Positions 7,290-16,266 of a DNA stretch of 41,498 nt are shown in pieces; within the stretch, counting starts at the first letter, position 1; each line of letters starts with the position of its first letter. The DNA is taken from assembly GCA_947167455.1 (NCBI GenBank), contig CAMVIB010000023.1, positions 1 through 41,498 on the forward strand, read 5' to 3'. The notes below the pieces were generated by a model that did not search any database, was not told the origin of the DNA, and was given only the letters and a program-made list of their open reading frames with translations. A program made the translations under genes and the position numbers. This DNA is from an uncultured Prevotellaceae bacterium (GTDB lineage Bacteria > Bacteroidota > Bacteroidia > Bacteroidales > Bacteroidaceae).

Positions 7290-8834
7290 TTACTTCAGTG
7301 CCTTGTTGAGCATGAAATAGACCTCGTTGTTGCGGAGTTGCTGCTTGAAGTCGGCAATGTTGGTCTGCTTGTTGATCTTCACATACTCGATGCCTGTCAT
7401 CTCAGCGAAGTCCTCCCAGTACTCCTCGGTGATGTCGTAGGAGAAGGCGCTGTGGTGTGTGCCGCCTGCGAGGATCCATGCGCCGGCACCGATCTCGAAT
7501 GTGGGCTGCGGAACCCAGAGTGCGCTGGCGACGGGGAGCTTGGGCATAGGCTTGGGCTCGATGCACTCCACCTCCTGTGATATTAGGCGGAAGCGGTTGC
7601 CGAGGTCCACGACGGTAGCCTTGATGCCAGGGCCTGTCTTGGAGGTGAAGACGAGGCGTGCTGTCTGCTGCTTGCGGATGCCGATGCCGAGGAAGTGTAC
7701 CTCGAGCTTGGGCTTGTCCTCGACGGCGATGAGGGGACATACCTCAAGCATGTGGCTCTGGAGGCATGAGCTGCGGTCGCCGGCGAAGTTGAGGGTGTAG
7801 TCCTCGAGGAAGGAGCAGCCGGTGGGCAGGCCCTGTGAGATGACCCAGAGGGTGCGATAGAGGCAGGCGGTCTTCCAGTCGCCCTCTGCGCCGAAGCCAT
7901 AGCCCTCAGCCATCAGTCGCTGACTGGCGAGGCCGGGGATCTGGTCGAAGCCGCAGAAGTTGGGATCGTCGATGTCGGCATCGCCGAGGTCGTCGAAGTT
8001 GGTGGTGAAGGCTGTAGCGCCCTCATCCTTGAGCACGCGGCGGAGGGCAATCTCGGCCTTGGCTGCGTTGTGGACCTTCTCCCAATAGACTTTCTCGCCA
8101 CTCTCGTCGATCTTGATCTCATAGAGCTTCTTGTACTCTTCAACGAGCTCATCGGCTTCGGCGTCGGTCACCTTCTTGTAGTAGTCCATGAGGCTGCTGA
8201 CGGGGTAGTAGTCGACGTGGTAGCCCAGGCGCTGCTCGAACTCTACGCGGTCGCCATCGGTGACGGCAACGTTGTTCATGTTCATGCCGAACATGAGGCA
8301 GCGCACGTTGTGGGCGTCGGCTACACCTGCAGCGACGCGTGCCCATACGGCAATCTGCTTCTGTGCCTTCTCGTCCTTCCAATAGCCGCAGACGACCTTG
8401 CGGGCGACGCGCATGCGGGTGCAGATGTGTCCGAACTCGATGTCGCCGTGGGCGCTCTGGTTGAGGTTCATGAAGTCCATGTCGATCTCGCCCCAGGGGA
8501 TTTCGGCGTTGTATTGTGTGTGGAAGTGAAGGAGTGGCTTCTGGAGCTGCTGGAGGCCCTTGATCCACATCTTGGCGGGCGAGAAGGTGTGCATCCATGT
8601 GATGATGCCTGCGCACTTCTCGTCGTTGTTGGCCGCGAGCATGATGGCCTCTACTTCCTTGGAGCTGTTGGCCGTGCCTTTATAGACAATCTTGACGGGG
8701 ATGTTGCCGCTGTCGTTCAGGCCAGCGACCATTTCCTTGGAGTGAGCGTCAACTGCGACGACTGCGTCGCCACCATAGAGCAACTGTGCACCAGTCACCC
8801 ACCAAAGTTCTAAATTTTCAAAAGCTTTAGTCAT
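7290..8834 (-). CDS. araA: L-arabinose isomerase
   Basis: A 514-residue AraA that converts L-arabinose to L-ribulose in the cytoplasm. The N-terminal MTKAFENLELWWVTGAQLLYG is the classic AraA start, and WMHTFSPAKMWIKGL and HTQYNAEIPW follow as in the family. The catalytic Glu/His region is seen in GFGAEGDWKTA, LEDYTLNF, SHMLEVCP and GGTHHSAFSYD. Length is normal (about 500). It is the last gene of the ara operon, separated from araD by 177 bases that hold a hairpin and G-rich tandem repeats. A strong terminator follows. Confidence 0.97.
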   Translation of the reverse strand: MTKAFENLELWWVTGAQLLYGGDAVVAVDAHSKEMVAGLNDSGNIPVKIVYKGTANSSKEVEAIMLAANNDEKCAGIITWMHTFSPAKMWIKGLQQLQKPLLHFHTQYNAEIPWGEIDMDFMNLNQSAHGDIEFGHICTRMRVARKVVCGYWKDEKAQKQIAVWARVAAGVADAHNVRCLMFGMNMNNVAVTDGDRVEFEQRLGYHVDYYPVSSLMDYYKKVTDAEADELVEEYKKLYEIKIDESGEKVYWEKVHNAAKAEIALRRVLKDEGATAFTTNFDDLGDADIDDPNFCGFDQIPGLASQRLMAEGYGFGAEGDWKTACLYRTLWVISQGLPTGCSFLEDYTLNFAGDRSSCLQSHMLEVCPLIAVEDKPKLEVHFLGIGIRKQQTARLVFTSKTGPGIKATVVDLGNRFRLISQEVECIEPKPMPKLPVASALWVPQPTFEIGAGAWILAGGTHHSAFSYDITEEYWEDFAEMTGIEYVKINKQTNIADFKQQLRNNEVYFMLNKALK

Positions 8835-8877
8835 AGTTTTTAGTGTTTATAGGTGAATAAAATTGGTTTATAGGGGG

Positions 8878-8896
8878 GTCGCTGTGATACAGCGAC
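8878..8896 (-). promoter_or_regulatory. 8-bp hairpin in the leader of araA
   Basis: GTCGCTGT-GAT-ACAGCGAC is a perfect inverted repeat with a 3-base loop, about 45 bases before the araA start on the mRNA strand. It is followed by C residues, not T, so it is not an intrinsic terminator. It could mark an mRNA-processing or stabilising structure between araD and araA. Confidence 0.4.
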
Positions 8897-8917
8897 ATAC
8901 TCAACTGAGATTGGAGG

Positions 8918-8998
8918 GGATATATGCCCGAACGAGGGGGGAGGATATGTGCCCGAACGCGGAGGGGAGGATATATGCCCGACCGCGGGGAGGGGATG
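8918..8998. repeat. three G-rich tandem repeats between araD and araA
   Basis: Three copies of a 25-26 base unit start at 8918, 8943 and 8969 with the core GGATATATGCCCGAACG and G-rich tails. The inner CCCGAACG resembles the CCCACGAACG core of the array at 6916-7021, so the two may be related repeat families. They lie within a transcribed operon. Confidence 0.75.
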
Positions 8999-9011
8999 GA
9001 AGGGGAAGTTA

Positions 9012-9722
9012 TTAGTGCTTCTGCCCTTTCTGGCCATAGTAGGCGTTGGGTCCGTGCTTGCGCATGTAGTGTTTCTCGACGAGGAGCGGATTCATCGTGA
9101 GGTTGGGGTTCACGCTGAAGGCTACGAATGCCATCTTGGCACACTGCTCCATGACCTTGGCGTTATATACGGCATTGTCTGGCGAGGTGCCCCATGAGAA
9201 GGGACCGTGGTTTTTGACGAGCACGGCGGGGGTGTGGTCGGGGTTGATTTTACGTATGTTAAGAATCTCATCTACAATGACGTTACCTGTCTCCAGTTCA
9301 TACTGTCCTTTAACCTCTGCCTCGGTCATGTCGCGCGTACATGGAATGTCCTGATAGAAGTAGTCGGCGTGTGTGGTGCCGATGTTTGGGATGTCGCGCC
9401 CAGCCTGAGCGAAGGCAGTGGCGTATGTGCTGTGTGTGTGCACGACGCCCTGTATGTTTGGGAAAGCCTTGTAGAGCACGAGGTGTGTTGGCGTGTCGCT
9501 GCTGGGGTTGAGGTCGCCCTCTACGACCTTGCCCGTTTCGAGATCCACGACCACCATGTCCTCAGCCTTCATCTCGTCGTAGCTTACTCCTGATGGTTTG
9601 ATGACGACAAGTCCCTTCTCTCGGTCGATGCCGGAGACGTTGCCCCAGGTGAAGATGACAAGGCCCTGCTTTACGAGGTCGAGGTTGGCCTTGAAAACCT
9701 TTTGTTTGAGTTCTTCGAGCAT
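9012..9722 (-). CDS. araD: L-ribulose-5-phosphate 4-epimerase
   Basis: A 236-residue class II aldolase-family protein that converts L-ribulose 5-phosphate to D-xylulose 5-phosphate. The start [30 protein letters not shown] is typical. Zn ligands are in [13 protein letters not shown] and [10 protein letters not shown], and the C-terminus [14 protein letters not shown] matches AraD. It lies between the regulator gene and araA; 45 bases separate it from araR. Confidence 0.96.
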   Translation of the reverse strand: MLEELKQKVFKANLDLVKQGLVIFTWGNVSGIDREKGLVVIKPSGVSYDEMKAEDMVVVDLETGKVVEGDLNPSSDTPTHLVLYKAFPNIQGVVHTHSTYATAFAQAGRDIPNIGTTHADYFYQDIPCTRDMTEAEVKGQYELETGNVIVDEILNIRKINPDHTPAVLVKNHGPFSWGTSPDNAVYNAKVMEQCAKMAFVAFSVNPNLTMNPLLVEKHYMRKHGPNAYYGQKGQKH

Positions 9723-9767
9723 AAGTTTTTGTTTGTGAATGTTTGTTAGTCTTTTATTATATAAGCC

Positions 9768-10448
9768 TCAGAGTCTGAACCGCTGTCCGTCGTCTTCGTT
9801 GAAGGTTTGGCGGTTGAAGCGATAGAGTGCAGCTCCGCGTCGTGACATGACCTTGTCTATCTCATCTGTTTTCTCGATGAATGCCATATCGGCTATTCGC
9901 TTGCGGAAGTTGCGTTTGTCGATGGCGTGTCCGAGTATGGCCTCATAGAGTTGCTGGAGCTGTGTCAGCGTGAACAGTTCGGGCAGAAGGTTGAAGCCCA
10001 CGGGTCGTGAGTGGACGAGTGTGATGAGTCGTTCGTGTGCACTCTTCACCATGCGTTGGTGGTCGAAGACCAGTTGCGGCATGTCGTTGATGTCGGCCCA
10101 GAAGGAGTTTTGCTCTGAGGTAATCTCCTCAGAAACCTGGTCTATGTCGAGCAGTGCGAAGTAGGCAACCGATACGACGCGGGCGCCGGAATCGCGTGTC
10201 ACGGATCCGAAGGCGCCGACCTGCTTCATATATATATTGCGCAGGCCTGTGAGGTTTTCGAGCACTCTGACGGCCGCATCGTCAACATCCTCATTTCTCC
10301 GCACGAAGCCTCCCATCAGCGACCACTCACCGGCATGAGGCTCAAAGCCACGTCGCTGCAGAAGCACCTTCAGGGCGCCTCGCTGGAAGCCGAAGATGAT
10401 GCAATCTACAGCGACATAGAATTTTGAATGTTGGCTATAGTAGTCCAT
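9768..10448 (-). CDS. araR: Nudix-domain arabinose-responsive regulator (AraR type)
   Basis: A 226-residue protein with an N-terminal Nudix fold (about 8-145) and a C-terminal winged helix (about 150-226, with FTLTQLQQLYEAILGHAIDKRNFRKRI). The Nudix box is degraded: GGFVRRNEDVDDAAVRVLENLTGL lacks the REUxEE glutamates, so it should be a sugar sensor without hydrolase activity. This matches the NrtR-like AraR of Bacteroides, which binds L-arabinose and represses arabinose genes. It sits inside the operon, 3 bases after the transporter stop, implying autoregulation. The gene symbol follows that family resemblance. Confidence 0.88.
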   Translation of the reverse strand: MDYYSQHSKFYVAVDCIIFGFQRGALKVLLQRRGFEPHAGEWSLMGGFVRRNEDVDDAAVRVLENLTGLRNIYMKQVGAFGSVTRDSGARVVSVAYFALLDIDQVSEEITSEQNSFWADINDMPQLVFDHQRMVKSAHERLITLVHSRPVGFNLLPELFTLTQLQQLYEAILGHAIDKRNFRKRIADMAFIEKTDEIDKVMSRRGAALYRFNRQTFNEDDGQRFRL

Positions 10449-10451
10449 TAC

Positions 10452-12197
10452 TTACCAGAAGTAAGTGTAGAAGCAAGCGCAGAGTCCGATGACGAGGAGT
10501 GTGCCGAGCACATCCCATATGCCCCAGCTCTCGCGGATGCTCTTCTTGAAGTCGGAGGTGAATGTGATGGCATCGACCTGTTCCTTAGACGGAGCTGGCG
10601 TGAAGCAGCTGACGACGACCATCAGTATGATGATGAACACGAGCAGCCAGCATTCGAAGATGAGCCAGTTGGTCTGCCAGAACCATGCTGTGTTCTCCCA
10701 GAATGCACCTTCCATGACGGCCTTTCCGGAGTCTGTGATCACGTTGGTCAGCAGGCGTATCATACCGATAATGAAGCCCCCGATGAGCCCCCATTCACCC
10801 GCCTTAGGCGTAATCTTCTTGGAGAAGATGCCGAGGGTGAATACGGCCACCATTGCGGGAGCAATCAGCGACTGTATGTCCTGGAGGTAGCTGTAGAGGT
10901 TGCCCATGTTCATCATGATAGGCATCCAAGCCAGACCCAGCAGCACGACGACGACTGTAGCCATACGTCCTACGAAGACGTAGTGAGCCTCGGACATTCC
11001 CTTCTTCATGGGCTTGTAGAAGTCCTCTGTGAAGAGCGTTGCGCAGCTATTGAAGAAAGCTGCCAGGGAAGCTACGAGTGCGCAGACGAAACCGATGGTG
11101 ACAATGCCCTTGATGCCTGCGGGCAGGATGTTCTTCACCATCATGGCGAAGGCACCGTCGGTTGATTCGTGGTTGGTGATGTCCATGACGATACCGCTGT
11201 CGGGATTCTGGGAGAGTGCATAGGCAATCATTCCTGGGATGAGGAACATGAAGCAGGGGAGGATCTTGAAGAAGCCTGCGGCGATGGTGCCACGACGAGC
11301 GCGGGCTATCACCTTGGCATTGTCCTCACCGGGAACCTGGCCGAGCACACGCTGTACGATGTGCTGGTCTGTGCACCAGTACCAGAAGCCGATGATGGAA
11401 GCTCCGAGGAAGACGACGTAGCCCGGGAACTGCGGGTACATCGGGTCGGCGGGGTCGGTGTGGAACATGTGGGTTGTGCCGAAGCCGTCGTGAGCGGCAT
11501 TACAAGCGGCCATCATGTTCTCCCAACCAGCGGTGATGCTTCCGCCTCCCAGGGCAGAGAGTCCGAGGAAGAGTACGAGGAAGGACCCGATGATGAGGAT
11601 AGGCGTCTGGATGGTGGATAGCGTCATCACACCCTTCATGCCGCCGAAGACGGTGAATACAGCCGTGATGGCAATCAGTCCGATGGCACCATACCAGAAT
11701 GGAATGCCGAGGAGGTACTTGAAGAAGATACCGCCCGTGAAAGCCGTTACGGAGACTTTCGTCAGCACGTATGCCACGAGGGTGATGATTGAGAGCCATG
11801 AGCCCGTGCGCTGCGTGTAGCGCATCTTCAGGAAGTCGGGCATCGTGATGATCTTGCCCATCTTGTTGATCATAAGCTGATAGAAGGGCACGAAGAGCCA
11901 GCCGAGGATGAGTATCATCCAGCCCTGCATCTCCCAGTGGGCCATGCCTACTCCGTCCTTGGCGCCTGTGCCGGCGAGACCTACGAGGTGCTCCGAGCCT
12001 ATGTTGGCGGCGAAGATAGCCATACCGATGACGTACCATGGTTCGCCCTTACCGAAGAGGTATGCCGACGAGTCTTCGCCCTGCTGGGCTTTGCGGTCTT
12101 TCACGATAGCATGCCAGACTGCCCATACTACACCTAAGAGGCCGATGGCAAGTACTGCCCAGTCGAGCCAGATAAATTCATGTGAACTCCAGTCCAT
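10452..12197 (-). CDS. araT: sodium:solute symporter, probable L-arabinose transporter
   Basis: A 581-residue inner-membrane protein of the SSS family with about 14 hydrophobic segments. It shows the family signatures GSEHLVGLAGTGAKDG near the N-terminus, and SLAAFFNSCATLFTEDFY in the core, where the Na+ site lies. The start MDWSSHEFIWLDW was chosen; an in-frame ATG at 12215 would add six residues. The position between galM and the Nudix regulator matches the arabinose transporter in Bacteroides operons. The substrate is inferred from context. Confidence 0.88.
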   Translation of the reverse strand: MDWSSHEFIWLDWAVLAIGLLGVVWAVWHAIVKDRKAQQGEDSSAYLFGKGEPWYVIGMAIFAANIGSEHLVGLAGTGAKDGVGMAHWEMQGWMILILGWLFVPFYQLMINKMGKIITMPDFLKMRYTQRTGSWLSIITLVAYVLTKVSVTAFTGGIFFKYLLGIPFWYGAIGLIAITAVFTVFGGMKGVMTLSTIQTPILIIGSFLVLFLGLSALGGGSITAGWENMMAACNAAHDGFGTTHMFHTDPADPMYPQFPGYVVFLGASIIGFWYWCTDQHIVQRVLGQVPGEDNAKVIARARRGTIAAGFFKILPCFMFLIPGMIAYALSQNPDSGIVMDITNHESTDGAFAMMVKNILPAGIKGIVTIGFVCALVASLAAFFNSCATLFTEDFYKPMKKGMSEAHYVFVGRMATVVVVLLGLAWMPIMMNMGNLYSYLQDIQSLIAPAMVAVFTLGIFSKKITPKAGEWGLIGGFIIGMIRLLTNVITDSGKAVMEGAFWENTAWFWQTNWLIFECWLLVFIIILMVVVSCFTPAPSKEQVDAITFTSDFKKSIRESWGIWDVLGTLLVIGLCACFYTYFW

Positions 12198-12289
12198 TAA
12201 TATGCCCCCTCTCATTATCCCCTCCGTTGGGGAAGACCATATAGGGGTTTGGGTCTATTGTTAGTAATTTTGTTGAGTCGTGGTGTAGC

Positions 12290-13474
12290 TTACTTGACAG
12301 AGAACTTATATGCACAGTGGCTGAAGTACTTCTCTCCGGGTCGCAGAGTTGCGCTGGGCCATTCGGGATGGTTGGGGGTGTCGGGGTACTTCTGGCTCTC
12401 GAGGCAAACGCTGACGTGCTTGGGGTACTTGATGCCATGCTTGCGCTCGATGTCGGCATCGCGTCCCACGCCCTGGAAGTTGCCGGTATAGACCTGGATG
12501 CCTGGCTCGTTGGTATAGACCTCAAGGAAGATGCCTGTCTCGGGGCTGTAGAGCGATGCACACACCTGAGTATCGTCGCCCCGACCATCAGTGTAGGTGT
12601 TGAGGCAGAAGTTGTGGTCCACGCCGGTGGCATTGGCGATCTGTGTGAAGGTGGTGTCGTCAACGACCTCTGCCAGCACCTTCGGTGTGCGGAAGTCAAA
12701 AGGAGTGCCATCGACGGGTAACACTTCGCCCGTGGGGATGTAGTTGGCATCAGACGGCGTGTATGAGTCTGCGTTGACGTAGAGCTGCATGTTTGTGCCA
12801 ACGCGGCTTGGATCGCCGTTGAGGTTGAAGTAGCAGTGATTGGTCTGGTTGATGACGGTTGGCTTTGTAGTCGTTGCCTCCCAAGTTATGTCGAGTGTAT
12901 TTTCGTCGGTGAGTGTGTAGGTGGTTACCGCCGTGACTTCGCCGGGGAAGCCATTGTCGCCGTCGGGGCTGACGATGGTGAGCTTCAGTGTCGTGCTGTC
13001 GGTCTGTTGGGCGTCATACACCTGATATTGCCATCCTGTGGGTCCGCCGTGCAGGCAGTTGTCGCCATCGTTGGGCACGAGTTCGAAGTGCTGTCCGTCG
13101 ATGTCGAATGAGTGCTTGCTGATGCGGTTGGCATAGCGTCCGATGCTGGAGCCGTAGTCGCTTGGCGAGTTCTTGGCGTCTGCATACTGAGCTACGTTGT
13201 CGTAACCGAGCACGACATCCTTGAAGTTGCCGTCGCGGTCGGGCACCATAATGCTCACCACGCGTCCGCCGAAGTTGGTGATGCACACCTCCATGCCGCT
13301 GGCATTCTTGAGGGTGTAGAGGGCTGTTGCTTTGCCGTTGATGGTGTCGGCAAACTGTTCGGGATTGAGGCCAGATGCGGTGAGGGCAGGTGCCTCGGGA
13401 GCCTTGGGCTGGGTGCATGCTGCAAAGAGAGCTGCTGTTGCAGCCGTTGCAAGTCCGTTTAATAGTTTGTTCAT
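12290..13474 (-). CDS. galM: aldose 1-epimerase lipoprotein (galactose mutarotase family)
   Basis: A 394-residue protein with a lipoprotein signal (LFAAC, Cys20) followed by a mutarotase beta-sandwich. Motifs include NFGGRVVSIMVPDRDG, NRISKHSFDIDG, the catalytic His region QTNHCYFNL, and the C-terminal Glu region near FLEVYTNEPGIQVYTGN. It interconverts alpha and beta anomers of sugars, here probably arabinose, in the periplasm. It is the first gene of the ara operon and corresponds to araM in Bacteroides nomenclature. Confidence 0.93.
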   Translation of the reverse strand: MNKLLNGLATAATAALFAACTQPKAPEAPALTASGLNPEQFADTINGKATALYTLKNASGMEVCITNFGGRVVSIMVPDRDGNFKDVVLGYDNVAQYADAKNSPSDYGSSIGRYANRISKHSFDIDGQHFELVPNDGDNCLHGGPTGWQYQVYDAQQTDSTTLKLTIVSPDGDNGFPGEVTAVTTYTLTDENTLDITWEATTTKPTVINQTNHCYFNLNGDPSRVGTNMQLYVNADSYTPSDANYIPTGEVLPVDGTPFDFRTPKVLAEVVDDTTFTQIANATGVDHNFCLNTYTDGRGDDTQVCASLYSPETGIFLEVYTNEPGIQVYTGNFQGVGRDADIERKHGIKYPKHVSVCLESQKYPDTPNHPEWPSATLRPGEKYFSHCAYKFSVK

Positions 13475-13555
13475 AAGATAATTATGAGTTGATAAGATTT
13501 AGTTGTCAGTTGTCTTTTTGGTCGTTTCGTGCATATAATGCTTTAAAAGAGCCCT

Positions 13556-13563
13556 CAAAGATA
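13556..13563 (-). promoter_or_regulatory. predicted ara operon promoter (-7 box)
   Basis: The minus strand reads TATCTTTG (TAnnTTTG), about 80 bases before the galM ATG. The leader would be about 75 bases. No clear -33 TTTG is present at the usual spacing; the inverted repeat at 13577-13589 occupies that place. Confidence 0.55.
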
Positions 13564-13576
13564 AGTCGAATTTCTC

Positions 13577-13589
13577 ATACATGGTGTAT
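13577..13589. promoter_or_regulatory. candidate AraR operator
   Basis: ATACA-TGG-TGTAT is a perfect 5-bp inverted repeat with a 3-base centre, placed about 14 to 26 bases upstream of the -7 box, where a repressor would block RNA polymerase. Assignment to AraR is inference from position and symmetry. Confidence 0.4.
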
Positions 13590-13706
13590 TGACGACACTT
13601 TATTTTAGCATTGTATGGGTGATTTTACCGTTTTTTAACTATTAAGATATGTAAACAGCCGAAAACTATCATCACGACATAAGCTGTGCAGGAAACATCG
13701 TCTTTG

Positions 13707-14741
13707 TCATGGCATTGGCAGACGGAGCAGCCTGCGTGCGGCGACAAAGATACGTTGCTGCATGCGAAACAGGTAAGGTTGCCCGATGAGCCAATAACCG
13801 GGACGGCGGCGACAGGATAACGGCAGTGACTTGACCGAGAATGTTGACAATATGTTGTCGAACCGTCGCTCCAGGTCATGACGGCTGTCACGTGGAATCT
13901 CGCCGAGGTGGTTAAAGTACAAGCGGTAACATGCAAGGAAGGTGTACCATCTGCTGACCTCCATCTTCTGCATCACGGTCTGTGAGGTTTGCGTGTGCAG
14001 AGTGTCGGGATGGCTCGTGAAGTAGTCATCAAGCGCCTTGCGCAGCGAGAGGTTTGCCTCCATGAAGTCGAAGCGTCTGATGCTGAAGGCATGCGTCATG
14101 GAGCTGTCGTGCTGACGATAGTAGTAAATGCCCTCACATGCCCTCACCTCTCTGGCGTTAAGGTAGTGGAGTCGCGACGTGTTGTCGTCGCTGTAGAGCA
14201 TGGTGCTCTCGTCGTAGGGTATGCGACGGTGCAGCTCTGTACGCACGAGGTATGTTCCATGCAGGCGCCATCCGTCAATACATAGCATGAAAGCCTCACG
14301 TCCGCTGATGGCATTGCCATGAGCCAGCGTCTCGGGAAGTCCGAAGTCCTTCTCGCTGCCGTCATCGTCATTGTGCAAGATGAGCCTGAAGGCCACGGCG
14401 TCTGTCTCGGGGTGCTGCTCCATAGTGTCGTAGGCCTGCTGCAGACAGTCTGGCGAGAGCCAGTCGTCGGCATCAACCATGGTCACGTATGGTGCCTGCA
14501 CGACTTTCAGGCCACGGTTTCTTGCCACCGCCTGACCGCTGTTGACGGTGTTGTGCAGCACCTTGATGCGCCTGTCTGCCGCTGCGCGACGAGTCAGCAG
14601 GGCCGGCGTGTCGTCGGTAGAGCTGTCGTCGATGCATATTATCTCGATGTCGGAGAGCGTCTGCCCCAACAGTGAGTCGAGACACTTCGGCAGTGTTGCT
14701 GCCGCATTGTAGGCAGCCACGAGAACGGCAACTTTAGGCAT
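13707..14741 (-). CDS. family 2 glycosyltransferase
   Basis: A 344-residue GT-A fold enzyme. MPKVAVLVAAYNAAATLPKCLDSLLGQT, IICIDDSSTDDT and the metal-binding MVDADDWLSP are the GT2 nucleotide-sugar motifs. The C-terminal 100 residues lack obvious membrane segments. It probably adds a sugar to a surface polysaccharide precursor; donor and acceptor are unknown. The ATG at 14741 overlaps the flippase stop by 8 bases, and a GTG at 14750 is possible. It is the last gene of a HAD-flippase-GT2 unit; no strong terminator is seen after it. Confidence 0.88.
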   Translation of the reverse strand: MPKVAVLVAAYNAAATLPKCLDSLLGQTLSDIEIICIDDSSTDDTPALLTRRAAADRRIKVLHNTVNSGQAVARNRGLKVVQAPYVTMVDADDWLSPDCLQQAYDTMEQHPETDAVAFRLILHNDDDGSEKDFGLPETLAHGNAISGREAFMLCIDGWRLHGTYLVRTELHRRIPYDESTMLYSDDNTSRLHYLNAREVRACEGIYYYRQHDSSMTHAFSIRRFDFMEANLSLRKALDDYFTSHPDTLHTQTSQTVMQKMEVSRWYTFLACYRLYFNHLGEIPRDSRHDLERRFDNILSTFSVKSLPLSCRRRPGYWLIGQPYLFRMQQRIFVAARRLLRLPMP

Positions 14742-16242
14742 GTGTGTCACGGATCGGTATGTTCAGTTTGCGCGCTATGCGCTGTATGGCAGCAGAATCC
14801 TTACCGAGGCTTTTCACGGCAAATGCCGCTGACACGGCCAGCACGACAAATCCTAAGATATATCTTGGTGCCTGCGTGAGGCAGAAGCATGTTGCCACGG
14901 CAGCTGCCACGAAAAGAGTCTGTACGACAATGACCACCACGGTGTGGCGCTCGAATCTGAAGCCGTAATGCCATGCGTAGCACGAGCCTGTGAGAATTAG
15001 GTCGAAGAGCGCCGATGCCGACAGCCCAGCCCCGGCACCCACGAGCCCCATACAATAGTAGCCCCCCACCACAAGGACAAGCATGGCAATGTCAGAGAAG
15101 ACCTCCATGATGAGATAGAGCGTTGAGTCGCCATGAGCAAGCGCCATGTAGCTTATTGGGATTGCGACGGCTCGCAGGAAGGAGTAGAAGACGGCGGCGA
15201 GGGTCATGCTCTCGATAATCATGAACTCGTCGGCATAGATGATGTGCAGCACGACAGGCATCATCACCGCCAATGCTATCAAGAACGGCCCTATCAGCGA
15301 GACGCAAACCTGTACCTGTTGGTTGATGCACAGGTTGCGTCGTATGAGGTCGTGGTTGACACTCGACAGGCGCGGGAAGAAGTCGGACTCGAGAGCCGTG
15401 AACACTATGCCGGCATAGCCCACCATGACGGCTGTCGCGGCACGATAGAAGCCCACCTCCTCTATAGAGCCGAACCTTAGCAGCAGTGCCGACACGGCCA
15501 TGGCACATCCTGAGCCTGCCATGGCGGCAAACACGTATGGTATGCCTATGCGTATCATGCCCCATCCGTCGCGTAGTACAGATGCGGAAAACGGAGACAC
15601 GCGATACGGGAACAGCGGCAGTGTGAATGCCATGTGTATTGTCAGGGTGGCAAGGGCCGTGACGTTGAGCGCCAGCAGTATGCCGTCTGTGGCGAGGAGC
15701 CAGAATATGGGTATGGTGAGACACAGCAGCGCCAGTGCCGAGAGCAACGAAATGGTTGCCACACGCTTCAGCCTGCGCGTACCCTTCAGAATGCTGATCT
15801 CTCCGCCCGTGACAATAGAGGCGACGGCCATCGGTGCCACGAGAGCAGAATGCCATGTCGTGGCTTCGCAGCCATCGAAGAACATGATGTTGAGCAACGG
15901 TGCACAAAGCACACATAGAAGACATGCCAACACCGACGTCCACAGACAGCAAGTCCTGACGACACACACGAAGTGCCGGATGGCTTCAGCATCGTCGCTC
16001 TCGAAAAGCTCGGAGATATGACGTACGGAAGAGAATGGTATGCCCAGGTTGCTGCTGCTGGTCACAAACTCATTAATGGCCAGATAGACCCCCATAAAGC
16101 CCATTCCTGCAGCTCCGAGGAGCTTCGTGGCAAGCTTGCTGCGTGCGACACTGATGAGTACATTCAACCCCTGCACGCCGCCAAAGATGCCGGTGTACTT
16201 CAGGACATGGTCTATCGTCGTTGTGCGTTTGGCAGCTGACAT
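14734..16242 (-). CDS. polysaccharide flippase (Wzx/O-antigen translocase type)
   Basis: A 502-residue integral inner-membrane protein with about 12-14 hydrophobic segments. The N-terminus (KYTGIFGGVQGLNVLISVARSKLATKLLGAAGMGFMGVY) is typical of the MOP/PST exporters near Wzx O-antigen translocases. It would flip lipid-linked oligosaccharides to the periplasmic face. It starts 24 bases after the HAD gene stop and overlaps the glycosyltransferase gene. No polymerase or initiating transferase is nearby, so it is probably a split-off part of a surface glycan pathway. Confidence 0.87.
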   Translation of the reverse strand: MSAAKRTTTIDHVLKYTGIFGGVQGLNVLISVARSKLATKLLGAAGMGFMGVYLAINEFVTSSSNLGIPFSSVRHISELFESDDAEAIRHFVCVVRTCCLWTSVLACLLCVLCAPLLNIMFFDGCEATTWHSALVAPMAVASIVTGGEISILKGTRRLKRVATISLLSALALLCLTIPIFWLLATDGILLALNVTALATLTIHMAFTLPLFPYRVSPFSASVLRDGWGMIRIGIPYVFAAMAGSGCAMAVSALLLRFGSIEEVGFYRAATAVMVGYAGIVFTALESDFFPRLSSVNHDLIRRNLCINQQVQVCVSLIGPFLIALAVMMPVVLHIIYADEFMIIESMTLAAVFYSFLRAVAIPISYMALAHGDSTLYLIMEVFSDIAMLVLVVGGYYCMGLVGAGAGLSASALFDLILTGSCYAWHYGFRFERHTVVVIVVQTLFVAAAVATCFCLTQAPRYILGFVVLAVSAAFAVKSLGKDSAAIQRIARKLNIPIRDTHA

Positions 16243-16266
16243 GTTGAGCGTGATGTGGCCTGTGAG

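Noticed and set aside
10428..11165. 245-codon plus-strand frame over the symporter gene
   Set aside because: Antisense shadow rich in Asp, Glu, Cys and His; the transporter is unmistakable on the other strand.
15092..15967. 291-codon alternative frame within the flippase gene
   Set aside because: Arg/His/Cys-rich shadow with no motifs; the flippase frame has clear membrane segments.
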